A stretch of 7,707 nucleotides of DNA from Anaerobacillus sp. (GTDB lineage: Bacteria > Bacillota > Bacilli > Bacillales_H > Anaerobacillaceae), in contig SKOL01000363.1 in assembly GCA_007120055.1 (NCBI GenBank), positions 1 through 7,707 of the forward strand. The letters run 5' to 3'. Positions 1-6,361 of the stretch are shown piece after piece. Each line of letters opens with the position of its first letter. Positions within the stretch are counted from its first letter, which is position 1. Under the pieces are notes generated by a model. The model was not told the DNA's origin, ran no database searches, and worked only from the letters and a program-made list of their open reading frames with translations. Position numbers and translations under genes: made by a program.

Positions 1-295
1 ATTGATCTTGATGGTATAACATCTATTCATTTTAGGAGAAAAATTCCCTAATCTTCTAATTATGAGGACCCCCTTGTGGTTTACCTTCATTCGTGAAACG
101 TTACTGTGAAACAAGATTTTTTGGGGAGTGACAGTGGCACGACTACTTAAAAGTCAATTTTTTTATGCACCTGTGCTTAATAAGTTTAGCGCCTGGCACC
201 AAGTTTATATAAAATAACGGAATAAATGTCCGCGAATAGATTTATCTTTTATTTATGTAATTGAAAATATATCATAGAGAGAGGAGGTGGTTTAT
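1..295. other. Noncoding leader upstream of the sigma-54 regulator, with several small palindromes
   Basis: No convincing gene was found here on either strand. Visible elements are an inverted pair TTAGG (32-36) / CCTAA (47-51), a direct repeat GTGAAAC (93-99 and 106-112), an imperfect 13-bp palindrome GTGACAGTGGCAC (128-140), a GCACCTGTGC palindrome (167-176), GCGCCTGGCACC (189-200), and an ATAAAT...ATTTAT inverted pair around 224-245. The cluster at 117-200 (GGGGAGTGACAGTGGCAC through GCCTGGCACC) recalls the short dispersed repeats common between Bacillus genes, but this is an impression and was not matched to a library. An AT-rich stretch at 204-216 (TTTATATAAAATA) could hold a -10 element for the regulator, yet no good -35 accompanies it. 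No -24/-12 sigma-54 promoter is present: two TGGCAC half-sites lack GC at the required distance. Confidence 0.4.
282..289 (+). promoter_or_regulatory. Strong ribosome binding site that decides the regulator start
   Basis: AGGAGGTG is a full match to the Bacillus Shine-Dalgarno sequence. It sits about 8 nt before ATG 296. An in-frame GTG at 287 lies inside this site and so cannot be the natural start. Confidence 0.85.
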
Positions 296-2323
296 ATGAC
301 GAGAAAAATTGGAATTATTGCGAAATCTACTATTACAATGTCTATTTTAGAGGAGCAATTGAAACATTATTTTGAACCTTATTGCCAGGTGATCGGATAT
401 TCTATTGAGCAAGGTATTTATCAGGTAGCGGAAATGGACCATTGCTTTATAACTAGCGAGGCTTCAGGAATCTATGATGTAGCAAAGAACTACATTCCTG
501 CTGATACTACAATTTCTATTCCAAAGCGTCTTTTTATTCCATCTCAAATAAAACTATTAATGTTAATTCCTGAAGGAACTGAGGTATTAGTGATTAATAA
601 CTTGTCAGACACTTGTCAAGAAGCTATCAATTCCTTACAAGAAGCAAACATTAATCATTTAAAATATTTACGATATTATCCTGGCTGTTCTATTGATACA
701 TCAAAATATCAATATGCTATCACTTTTGATAAACCAGAAATTACTCCCCAAGGGTCGGTGAGGTTGCTTGATCTTGGAATTCGAAAAATTCATATTCAGG
801 AATTAATACATCTAGGGAGGAAAATGGGAATACCGATTGAAAGAGAGCGAAGTTACTTGTCTGAATTTATTTCTGAAATGTTTAATCTGGGGAAAGAACT
901 TGGACGCTCTCTAGTTCGTTTTGAACAATTAAATACCCATTTAAAGGCTACATTCCAGGTTGTGAAGGAGCCGATTATTGCTATTGACAATAATGAATGC
1001 GTTACCTTTATTAATTATGTTGCAGCCGAATTATTCTCATGTGAAGAAGATCATGTGTTAGGTCAGCATTATTCTGTTATTCCACAAAGTAAAAAAATAA
1101 AAGCATTTTTTGAATCGCCAACGGAAATGAAGGAATCTCTTATTAAAATTGACCATCAATTTTTTGTCGCTAGTGTGGAAACGATTATGCATCAGTTTGA
1201 ACCATTAGGAGTTATTTGTATTTTGAAAAATGTTACTGAGTTACAATTGCTTGAAAAAAGGGTGAAAGAACAACTTGTCAGAAAGGGGCATACGACTAGC
1301 TACGATTTTAACCATATTAAAGGCGAGAGTTTGGCGATAACGAAAACCATTTCTCTTGCAAAAAAGATGGCGAACAATGAACGCAATATATTAATTTTAG
1401 GGGAAAACGGCACAGGTAAAGAGTTGTTTGCTCATGCCATCCATCAGGAATCTACAAGGAAAAAAGGACCTTTTGTCCCCATCAACTGTACTGCTTTTCC
1501 TGAGAATTTGTTGGAAAGTGAGTTATTTGGTTATGAGGAAGGAGCCTTTACGGGTGCTAAAAAGGGTGGAAAACCTGGGATTTTTGAACAAGCAGATCAA
1601 GGAACCATATTTTTGGATGAAATAGGAGAAATATCACCTTCTATTCAAGTGAAGTTATTAAGAGTCTTGCAGGAAAGGCAGGTTGTCCGAATAGGTGGAG
1701 CTCATATAATAGAGGTGAACTGTCGAATTATTTCAGCTACTAATAAGGATTTGGAAAAAGCGATCAAGACAGGCCAGTTTCGTGAAGACTTATATTTTCG
1801 ACTTAATGTATTGCCTATCAAAGTACCGTCACTTCAAGATAGGATTGACGATTTACCTATCCTGGTAGCGAATTATCTGGATGAAATTAAGGAGAATAGA
1901 TATTTTTCCAAGGATGTAATGGAAACTTTTATGCAATACACCTGGCCCGGGAATATACGTGAATTGAAAAATGTAATTGACTATGCAGTGACTGTTTCTG
2001 AACAAAAAACTATCACCAATGAGGATATTCCAGAAACGATCAGGAAAATAGCTGGAAATAGGAAAGAAGAGAGTATAGGAGATATTTCTTATGACGAGTT
2101 GGAAATTTTAAAATGTCTTTATAAATGTTTTTTGTTAAATAAGACGATAGGGCGGTCCCAATTGTTACAGTTCCCTACGATTCGTAGGTCGGATTTGACT
2201 GAATGGAAACTTAGAGAAAAACTAAAAAAATTAAAAGAAGAAGGTTTTATTGAATCACACACAACTAGAAAAGGGACAATTATTACAGATAAAGGGATTA
2301 AGTACATAAGAATGAATAAGTAG
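296..2323 (+). CDS. Sigma-54-dependent enhancer-binding transcriptional activator (sensor domain, PAS, AAA+, winged helix-like C-terminus)
   Basis: This 675-aa cytoplasmic activator should drive SigL-RNA polymerase, most likely at the -24/-12 promoter just downstream. Residues about 1-180 form an alpha/beta domain opening MTRKIGIIAK; I do not recognise its ligand. Residues about 210-320 look like a PAS domain. The AAA+ domain (about 338-575) carries Walker A GENGTGKE (369-376; Asn replaces the usual Ser), the sigma-54 contact loop GAFTGA (416-421), Walker B GTIFLDE (436-442), the FREDLYFRLNV arginine-finger region (495-505) and WPGNIREL (550-557). The C-terminus (about 597-675) lacks the Fis-type helix usual in this family. 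It reads as a winged helix, with LREKLKKLKEEGFIE and then TTRKGTIITDKGIKY. The ATG at 296 was chosen over GTG 287 because the latter overlaps the ribosome site. The family is certain; the effector and target assignment are inferred from position. Confidence 0.93.
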   Translation: MTRKIGIIAKSTITMSILEEQLKHYFEPYCQVIGYSIEQGIYQVAEMDHCFITSEASGIYDVAKNYIPADTTISIPKRLFIPSQIKLLMLIPEGTEVLVINNLSDTCQEAINSLQEANINHLKYLRYYPGCSIDTSKYQYAITFDKPEITPQGSVRLLDLGIRKIHIQELIHLGRKMGIPIERERSYLSEFISEMFNLGKELGRSLVRFEQLNTHLKATFQVVKEPIIAIDNNECVTFINYVAAELFSCEEDHVLGQHYSVIPQSKKIKAFFESPTEMKESLIKIDHQFFVASVETIMHQFEPLGVICILKNVTELQLLEKRVKEQLVRKGHTTSYDFNHIKGESLAITKTISLAKKMANNERNILILGENGTGKELFAHAIHQESTRKKGPFVPINCTAFPENLLESELFGYEEGAFTGAKKGGKPGIFEQADQGTIFLDEIGEISPSIQVKLLRVLQERQVVRIGGAHIIEVNCRIISATNKDLEKAIKTGQFREDLYFRLNVLPIKVPSLQDRIDDLPILVANYLDEIKENRYFSKDVMETFMQYTWPGNIRELKNVIDYAVTVSEQKTITNEDIPETIRKIAGNRKEESIGDISYDELEILKCLYKCFLLNKTIGRSQLLQFPTIRRSDLTEWKLREKLKKLKEEGFIESHTTRKGTIITDKGIKYIRMNK

Positions 2324-2355
2324 AATTAGGATGAAATTAGGATGAAATTAGGATG
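2324..2355 (+). repeat. Three tandem 11-bp direct repeats, candidate upstream activator sites
   Basis: AATTAGGATGA occurs at 2324-2334 and 2335-2345, and AATTAGGATG again at 2346-2355, with an exact 11-bp period beginning right after the regulator stop codon. Eleven base pairs is about one helical turn, so the copies face the same side of the DNA. Relative to the predicted transcription start near 2465 they lie at about -141 to -110, the usual place for sigma-54 enhancer sites. A fourth copy, inverted, is at 2372-2382. Binding by the adjacent regulator is an inference. Confidence 0.6.
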
Positions 2356-2388
2356 GGACCTCCTGATAAAACATCCTAATTTTTATTT
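2345..2388 (+). terminator. Hairpin plus T-rich tract after the regulator gene
   Basis: AAATTAGGATG (2345-2355) pairs perfectly with CATCCTAATTT (2372-2382), giving an 11-bp stem with a 16-nt loop, followed by TTTTTATTT. The stem is AT-rich, so termination may be incomplete. It uses the third direct repeat as one arm, so the same DNA may act both as the regulator's terminator and as an activator-binding site. The loop is large for an intrinsic terminator. Confidence 0.55.
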
Positions 2389-2437
2389 GTGGGGCATTTT
2401 TTATTTGAATTTTCTTAAAAATCAGTAAAGTAAAGAG

Positions 2438-2455
2438 TTGGTATGATTTTTGCAA
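2438..2455 (+). promoter_or_regulatory. Sigma-54 (SigL) -24/-12 promoter
   Basis: TTGGTATGATTTTTGCAA has the invariant GG (2440-2441) and GC (2452-2453) spaced exactly as in the TGGCAC-N5-TTGCA consensus. Transcription is predicted to begin near 2465, about 24 nt before the permease ATG. It lies immediately downstream of a gene for a sigma-54 activator and directly upstream of a co-oriented catabolic gene set, which strongly supports function. It is the only full -24/-12 match I found in the window. Confidence 0.85.
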
Positions 2456-2488
2456 CTTTAATTAACAAACTGAAAGGAGAGTGGTTTA

Positions 2489-3922
2489 ATGTCAAATGTA
2501 CCAATTGAACCTAAGCGAAAACCAGAAAGGAAAGAAAAAAAATTCTTTGTCCCTCATACTTATGCGATTATCTTTATTATTATTGTAATTGCAGCAATAG
2601 CAACTTATATTGTCCCTTCTGGAGAATTTGAAAGAGCGGAGAACGATGCGGGAAGAACAGTTGTGGTTGACGGGACGTATCAGCATGTGGAACCTAACCC
2701 GGTAGGATTTTTTGATGTATTCAAGGCGATCCCTAAAGGGATGGTAAGCGGTGCATCGATTATCTTTTATATTTTTCTAGTTGGCGGTGCCTTTGGTATT
2801 ATTCGAGCTACCGGGGCTATAGAAGCAGGTGTCAATAGCGTAGTTTCAAGGTTAGAAGGACGGGAGAAAATGATGATTCCCGTATCTATGTTACTTTTTT
2901 CGATTGGTGGATTTAGCTTTGGAATGGCAGAGGAGAGTATTATATTTGTGCCGATTGGGATTGCTATTGCGAGATCCATGGGGTTTGATGCAGTTACAGG
3001 AACGGCAATGATTAGTTTGGGTGCTGCAAGTGGTTTTATTGGTGGAATGTTAAACCCTTTTACAGTTGGTGTGGCTCAATCAATTGCTGAGGTTCCTATT
3101 TACTCGGGAATCGGATTTCGTGCCGTTGTTTATGTTTTTGTTCTTTTATTTGGTATGTGGTATGTAACAAGATATGCAATGAAAGTGAAAAAGGATCCTA
3201 CAAAGAGTGTGGTATATGATATTGAACAAAAATGGAAGCAAGATGAGCAAGCCTTATTAGTGAACAATATATCTGAATTAAAGAAAAATCATTATTTAGT
3301 ATTTATCATTTTTATGGGTGGATTAATATTTAATGTGTATGGTGTATTTAAATGGGGATGGTATCTAACGGAGTTAACAGCCTCCTTTATTGTTATTGGT
3401 ATTCTTTCGGGTATCGTTGGTAAGTTATCAATTAATAAAATCTTTGATTCATTTGTAAATGGAGCTAAATTACTTACATTTGGAGCACTAATTGTCGGTT
3501 TTGCCAGAGCCATTCTCGTTGTACTAGAAGAAGGCAGAATTATTGATACTCTTATTTTCTCTTTAGCATCAACCATTAACCATCTACCTAATACCATAAA
3601 TATACTTGGTATGTTTATCGGGCAAGCATTCTTGAATGTTTTTATTCCTTCAGGAAGCGGGCAGGCTGCTACCACAATGCCGTTAATGGCACCTATTGCA
3701 GATCTGGTAGGGATTACAAGACAACAGGCCGTACTTGCCTATCAATATGGAGATGCCATTACTAATTCTATTATTCCTACATCCGCTGCACTTATGGGAT
3801 ATTTAGCAGTTGCCGGTATTCCATATGAACGTTGGGTTAAATTTATTTGGAAACTGATTTTGGGCTGGGTGGCTATAGCAGCAATTGCTCTAATTGTTGC
3901 AGTTATGATTGGAGTGTCATAA
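2489..3922 (+). CDS. YfcC-family (DcuC/AbgT-related) membrane permease
   Basis: This is a 477-aa polytopic inner-membrane transporter. After a basic cytoplasmic N-terminus (residues 1-20, rich in K/R/E) come many hydrophobic spans, for example about 24-43, 86-106, 128-161, 170-198, 208-227, 268-285, 296-311, 325-347, 366-386 and 452-475. Family hallmarks are NPFTVGVAQSIAEVP (189-203), FIPSGSGQAATTMPLMAPIAD (385-405) and YGDAITNSIIPTS (420-432). The two half-repeats each have a re-entrant, substrate-site-like segment. Members are annotated as C4-dicarboxylate or amino-acid carriers, and related AbgT proteins move acylated amino compounds such as p-aminobenzoyl-glutamate. As the first operon gene, ahead of a deacylase and an N-acyl-amino-acid racemase, it probably imports an amino acid or N-acyl amino acid. 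The exact substrate is unknown. AAGGAG (2474-2479) lies 9 nt before the ATG. Confidence 0.88.
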   Translation: MSNVPIEPKRKPERKEKKFFVPHTYAIIFIIIVIAAIATYIVPSGEFERAENDAGRTVVVDGTYQHVEPNPVGFFDVFKAIPKGMVSGASIIFYIFLVGGAFGIIRATGAIEAGVNSVVSRLEGREKMMIPVSMLLFSIGGFSFGMAEESIIFVPIGIAIARSMGFDAVTGTAMISLGAASGFIGGMLNPFTVGVAQSIAEVPIYSGIGFRAVVYVFVLLFGMWYVTRYAMKVKKDPTKSVVYDIEQKWKQDEQALLVNNISELKKNHYLVFIIFMGGLIFNVYGVFKWGWYLTELTASFIVIGILSGIVGKLSINKIFDSFVNGAKLLTFGALIVGFARAILVVLEEGRIIDTLIFSLASTINHLPNTINILGMFIGQAFLNVFIPSGSGQAATTMPLMAPIADLVGITRQQAVLAYQYGDAITNSIIPTSAALMGYLAVAGIPYERWVKFIWKLILGWVAIAAIALIVAVMIGVS

Positions 3923-3953
3923 TTTTAAATGAAATAAAGGAGTGTTAGTTTTT

Positions 3954-5168
3954 ATGAATTTAACCCACTTAATTAAAGAAGATGAAGTGATAAAACTAGT
4001 ACAGGATTTAGTTAAAATCCCTAGTGACTGGAGTCAGCGTGATCAGGAAAAAAAAGTTCTAGACTACATTTGTGCGTATTTAGATAAATACAACATTTCT
4101 TATCAGACACAAAAAGTAGATTCATATCGATACAACATAGTCGTAACATATAAAGGGAGAGGGAATGGGAAAAAGCTTTTATTAAATGGTCATGTTGATA
4201 CAGTTCCTCCTTATGAAATGGACTTTTTGCCTTATGAAGCTTTTATAAAAGATGGCTACTTGCATGGTCGAGGCTCCGTTGATATGAAAGGAGCTGTCTC
4301 AGCGATGTTAATGACATTACGAATCTGTCATCAACAGCAAATTCCCCTAAAAGGTGATCTGATTTTTTCCGCTGTAATTGGTGAAGAAAGTAATAGTGCG
4401 GGGACGGAAAAATTAATAATTGAGGGCGTAAACGCCGATGGGGCAATCGTTGGGGAACCTTCTAATTTTGATTATGCAATCGGTCATAGGGGACTAGAAT
4501 GGTTAGAAATAGAAATTATAGGAAAAATTGCACATAGTGGTGTTCCCGAAAATGGAATTAATGCCATTGCAAAAGCTGCTAAATTAATTATAGAGCTCGA
4601 AAGTAAGTTGGTGCCAAAGTTAAAAGATCGATATAACGAATTTACAGGCCCCTCAATTTTAAACTACGGTACAATAGTGGGCGGAACGCAGCCAAGTTCA
4701 GTGGCGGATAAGTGTATCATTCAACTAGATAGAAGGTACGTTCCTAGCGAAACGCCTGATCAGGTTATTGGGGAAATCCAAGAGATTATAGATGACTTAA
4801 AACTGCAAGACCCTGAATTTCAGGCAACAATTCGTCAGATGGATGAAAATATAATGAATCACTTATACCATGTTCCGATGCTCACAAATCCAGGAGAAGA
4901 AATAGTAAAAACTCTAGTTAGTACATTAAGAGAAACATTGAATAAAGAACCGATACTTTCCACTCGGCGGGGATGGACTGATGGAGGTTTGCTTTCTTAC
5001 TACGGTAAAATTCCTACTGTTATTTGTGGACCAGGAGATATTTCTTATTCCCATTCAAAAAATGAACGAATTCCTGTGCAACAACTCGTTGATGCTGTTG
5101 ATGTCTATTTGAAAGTAGCCTGTGCATTTTGTGGCTTAGAAAATGAGGAGAAATTTCTATGGAATTGA
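3954..5168 (+). CDS. M20-family metallo-deacylase (ArgE/DapE type), likely N-acyl-L-amino acid desuccinylase
   Basis: This 404-aa cytoplasmic dinuclear-zinc amidohydrolase is of normal length for ArgE/DapE-type enzymes. Visible active-site residues are H80 and D82 in GHVDTVP, bridging D110 in GRGSVDMKG, the E144-E145 pair in GEES (general base and ligand), E168 in GEPSN, and H367 in ISYSHSKNE. The dimerisation domain (about 178-290) carries IAHSGVPE with H194, which usually completes the partner's site. ATG 3954 is chosen because AAGGAG (3937-3942) lies 11 nt upstream; an in-frame GTG at 3942 overlaps that site. It follows the permease by 31 nt and overlaps the next gene by 10 nt. Beside an NSAR-type racemase, the best role is stereospecific removal of the N-succinyl (or other acyl) group from the L-form. 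An acetylornithine or succinyl-diaminopimelate deacylase role is possible but has no supporting neighbours. Confidence 0.88.
   Translation: MNLTHLIKEDEVIKLVQDLVKIPSDWSQRDQEKKVLDYICAYLDKYNISYQTQKVDSYRYNIVVTYKGRGNGKKLLLNGHVDTVPPYEMDFLPYEAFIKDGYLHGRGSVDMKGAVSAMLMTLRICHQQQIPLKGDLIFSAVIGEESNSAGTEKLIIEGVNADGAIVGEPSNFDYAIGHRGLEWLEIEIIGKIAHSGVPENGINAIAKAAKLIIELESKLVPKLKDRYNEFTGPSILNYGTIVGGTQPSSVADKCIIQLDRRYVPSETPDQVIGEIQEIIDDLKLQDPEFQATIRQMDENIMNHLYHVPMLTNPGEEIVKTLVSTLRETLNKEPILSTRRGWTDGGLLSYYGKIPTVICGPGDISYSHSKNERIPVQQLVDAVDVYLKVACAFCGLENEEKFLWN
5145..5150 (+). promoter_or_regulatory. Ribosome binding site inside the M20 gene for the NSAR gene
   Basis: GAGGAG lies 8 nt before ATG 5159, within the last codons of the M20 gene. 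The 10-nt reading-frame overlap suggests translational coupling and near-equal synthesis of the two enzymes. Confidence 0.8.
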
Positions 5169-6268
5169 AACAGGTAGCGTTAAGACATCTTAAAATGAAA
5201 ATGAAAACTCCTTTTAGAACTAGTTTGGGAGTTGAATACGAACAGGATTTTATTTTAGTGGAGGTAGTAAGTGCAGATGGTATTTCAGGGTGGGCTGAAT
5301 CGGTAGCAGAATGGGCTCCTTATTATAAGGAAGAAACTGTAAAAACGAACTGGTCTATGTTAAAGGATCACTTGATTCCTTTAGTCAGTAAATCGTTTCT
5401 TACCCATCCAGATGAAATTTTTAAATTATTTACTCCTATTCGTAGAAATTATATGGCAAAAGCATCGATTGAGCAAGCTATTTGGGATTTGTACGCTAAA
5501 AAAGAAAAAATGCCCTTAGCAAAGGTATTAGGAGGTACGAAGGAAAAAATTGAGGTTGGAGTAAGCATCGGAATAAAAAGTACCGTGGAAGAATTGCTAG
5601 AAGAGATCCAAGTTAAGTTGGATCAGGGTTATAAACGAATTAAAATAAAGATAGAGCCTAGTTGGGATGTGGACGTAGTATCGAAAGTACGAAAGCGTTT
5701 TCCAGATATTCCATTAATGGTTGATGCAAATTCGGCGTATACGTTAGCGGATGTTAACCACTTAAAAAAACTAGATGCATACAATCTGCTTATGATAGAG
5801 CAACCTCTAGCACATGATGATATTATTGACCATGCTCAACTTCAAAAACAGCTGAACACGTCAATATGTCTCGATGAAAGTATATGCTCTTACGAGGACG
5901 CCTATAAAGCAATTAAGCTTGGAAGTTGTAAAATAATTAATATTAAACTTGGTAGAGTAGGTGGCTTATTACAAGCAAAAAGAATCCATGATCTTTGTCA
6001 ACAAAACAATATTCCGGTTTGGTGTGGAGGGATGTGTGAAGCAGGGATAGGAAGAGCACATAATATTGCTATTTCCACATTGGCTAACTTTGCTTTCCCT
6101 GGAGATACCGCAGCTTCTTCCCATTATTGGAAACAAGATATCATTGTTCCCGAAGTTCATGTTCAAAATGGAGAAATTGTTATACCCAATAAACCTGGAA
6201 TTGGATATGACATAGATCTAGAACAGATTAATTTTAATACTTTATATAGTGAGATAATTCATTTCTAG
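5159..6268 (+). CDS. N-succinylamino acid racemase / NSAR-OSBS family (enolase superfamily)
   Basis: This 369-aa enzyme is closely similar in pattern to Amycolatopsis N-acylamino acid racemase. It has an N-terminal capping domain (about 1-125) and a C-terminal TIM barrel. The KxK motif is K162-I-K164 (K164 catalytic), the Mg ligands are D189 (VDAN), E214 (IEQP) and D239 (LDES), and the opposite-face base is K263 (NIKLGR). K263 plus the metal ligands give two-base 1,1-proton transfer. R266, a second-shell residue reported to favour racemase activity over o-succinylbenzoate synthase activity in promiscuous NSAR/OSBS enzymes, is present. Other family signatures are [15 protein letters not shown] (288-302) and [12 protein letters not shown] (313-324). 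No menaquinone genes adjoin it, while a deacylase and a GNAT acyltransferase do, so racemisation of N-acyl (probably N-succinyl) amino acids is preferred over a MenC role. Side-chain preference cannot be read by eye. Confidence 0.88.
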   Translation: MELKQVALRHLKMKMKTPFRTSLGVEYEQDFILVEVVSADGISGWAESVAEWAPYYKEETVKTNWSMLKDHLIPLVSKSFLTHPDEIFKLFTPIRRNYMAKASIEQAIWDLYAKKEKMPLAKVLGGTKEKIEVGVSIGIKSTVEELLEEIQVKLDQGYKRIKIKIEPSWDVDVVSKVRKRFPDIPLMVDANSAYTLADVNHLKKLDAYNLLMIEQPLAHDDIIDHAQLQKQLNTSICLDESICSYEDAYKAIKLGSCKIINIKLGRVGGLLQAKRIHDLCQQNNIPVWCGGMCEAGIGRAHNIAISTLANFAFPGDTAASSHYWKQDIIVPEVHVQNGEIVIPNKPGIGYDIDLEQINFNTLYSEIIHF

Positions 6269-6275
6269 GCAACTT

Positions 6276-6311
6276 ACCCCATGGCATCCATTATTTTGCT
6301 TTGGGGTTTTT
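6276..6311 (+). terminator. Terminator-like hairpin between the NSAR and GNAT genes
   Basis: ACCCCA (6276-6281) pairs with TGGGGT (6302-6307). An inner GGCA/TGCT pairing (6283-6286 with 6297-6300) extends the stem across one mismatch around a 10-nt loop, and a TTTTT run follows (6307-6311). It lies 8 nt after the NSAR stop codon and about 50 nt before the GNAT start. I see no clear promoter between it and the GNAT gene, so it probably lowers GNAT expression by partial termination, or it may protect the 3' end of the upstream mRNA. Confidence 0.6.
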
Positions 6312-6345
6312 ATCAACTGAGAATACAACTTTTAATTTTTTTAAA

Positions 6346-6351
6346 AAGGAG
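6346..6351 (+). promoter_or_regulatory. Ribosome binding site that decides a TTG start for the GNAT gene
   Basis: AAGGAG is followed after 10 nt by TTG 6362. The in-frame ATG at 6281 lies inside the terminator-like hairpin and has no ribosome site. The nearby ATG 6354 is out of frame and closes after three codons. Confidence 0.75.
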
Positions 6352-6361
6352 AGATGGTAAT

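Noticed and set aside
1..51. Open frame ending in TAA at 49-51 that could be the tail of an upstream gene
   Set aside because: Only 16 codons are visible with no recognisable motif, and no terminator follows; it cannot be told from chance.
62..109. 15-codon ORF (ATG 62 to TGA) as a possible leader peptide
   Set aside because: The only nearby AGGAG is over 20 nt upstream, there is no run of regulatory codons and no attenuator follows.
93..112. GTGAAACGTTACTGTGAAAC as a possible catabolite-response (CcpA cre) site
   Set aside because: The central CG is shifted by one base against the cre consensus and the right half does not match; it is better described as a simple direct repeat.
134..212. 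Two TGGCAC sequences (135-140 and 194-199) that look like sigma-54 -24 elements
   Set aside because: Neither has GC 12 nt after its GG; the -12 positions read AA or AT, so they are not -24/-12 promoters.
1428..1625. 65-codon + frame inside the AAA+ domain of the regulator
   Set aside because: It overlaps the Walker and GAFTGA coding region in another frame and shows no independent features.
3292..3675. 127-codon open frame on the minus strand inside the permease gene
   Set aside because: It is antisense to a well-supported membrane protein, has no ribosome site or family resemblance, and arises from the codon bias of hydrophobic codons.
6281..6361. Upstream ATG extension of the GNAT protein (27 extra residues)
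   Set aside because: The extension would be translated from the terminator hairpin, has no ribosome site and a composition unlike the family; TTG 6362 has a good site.
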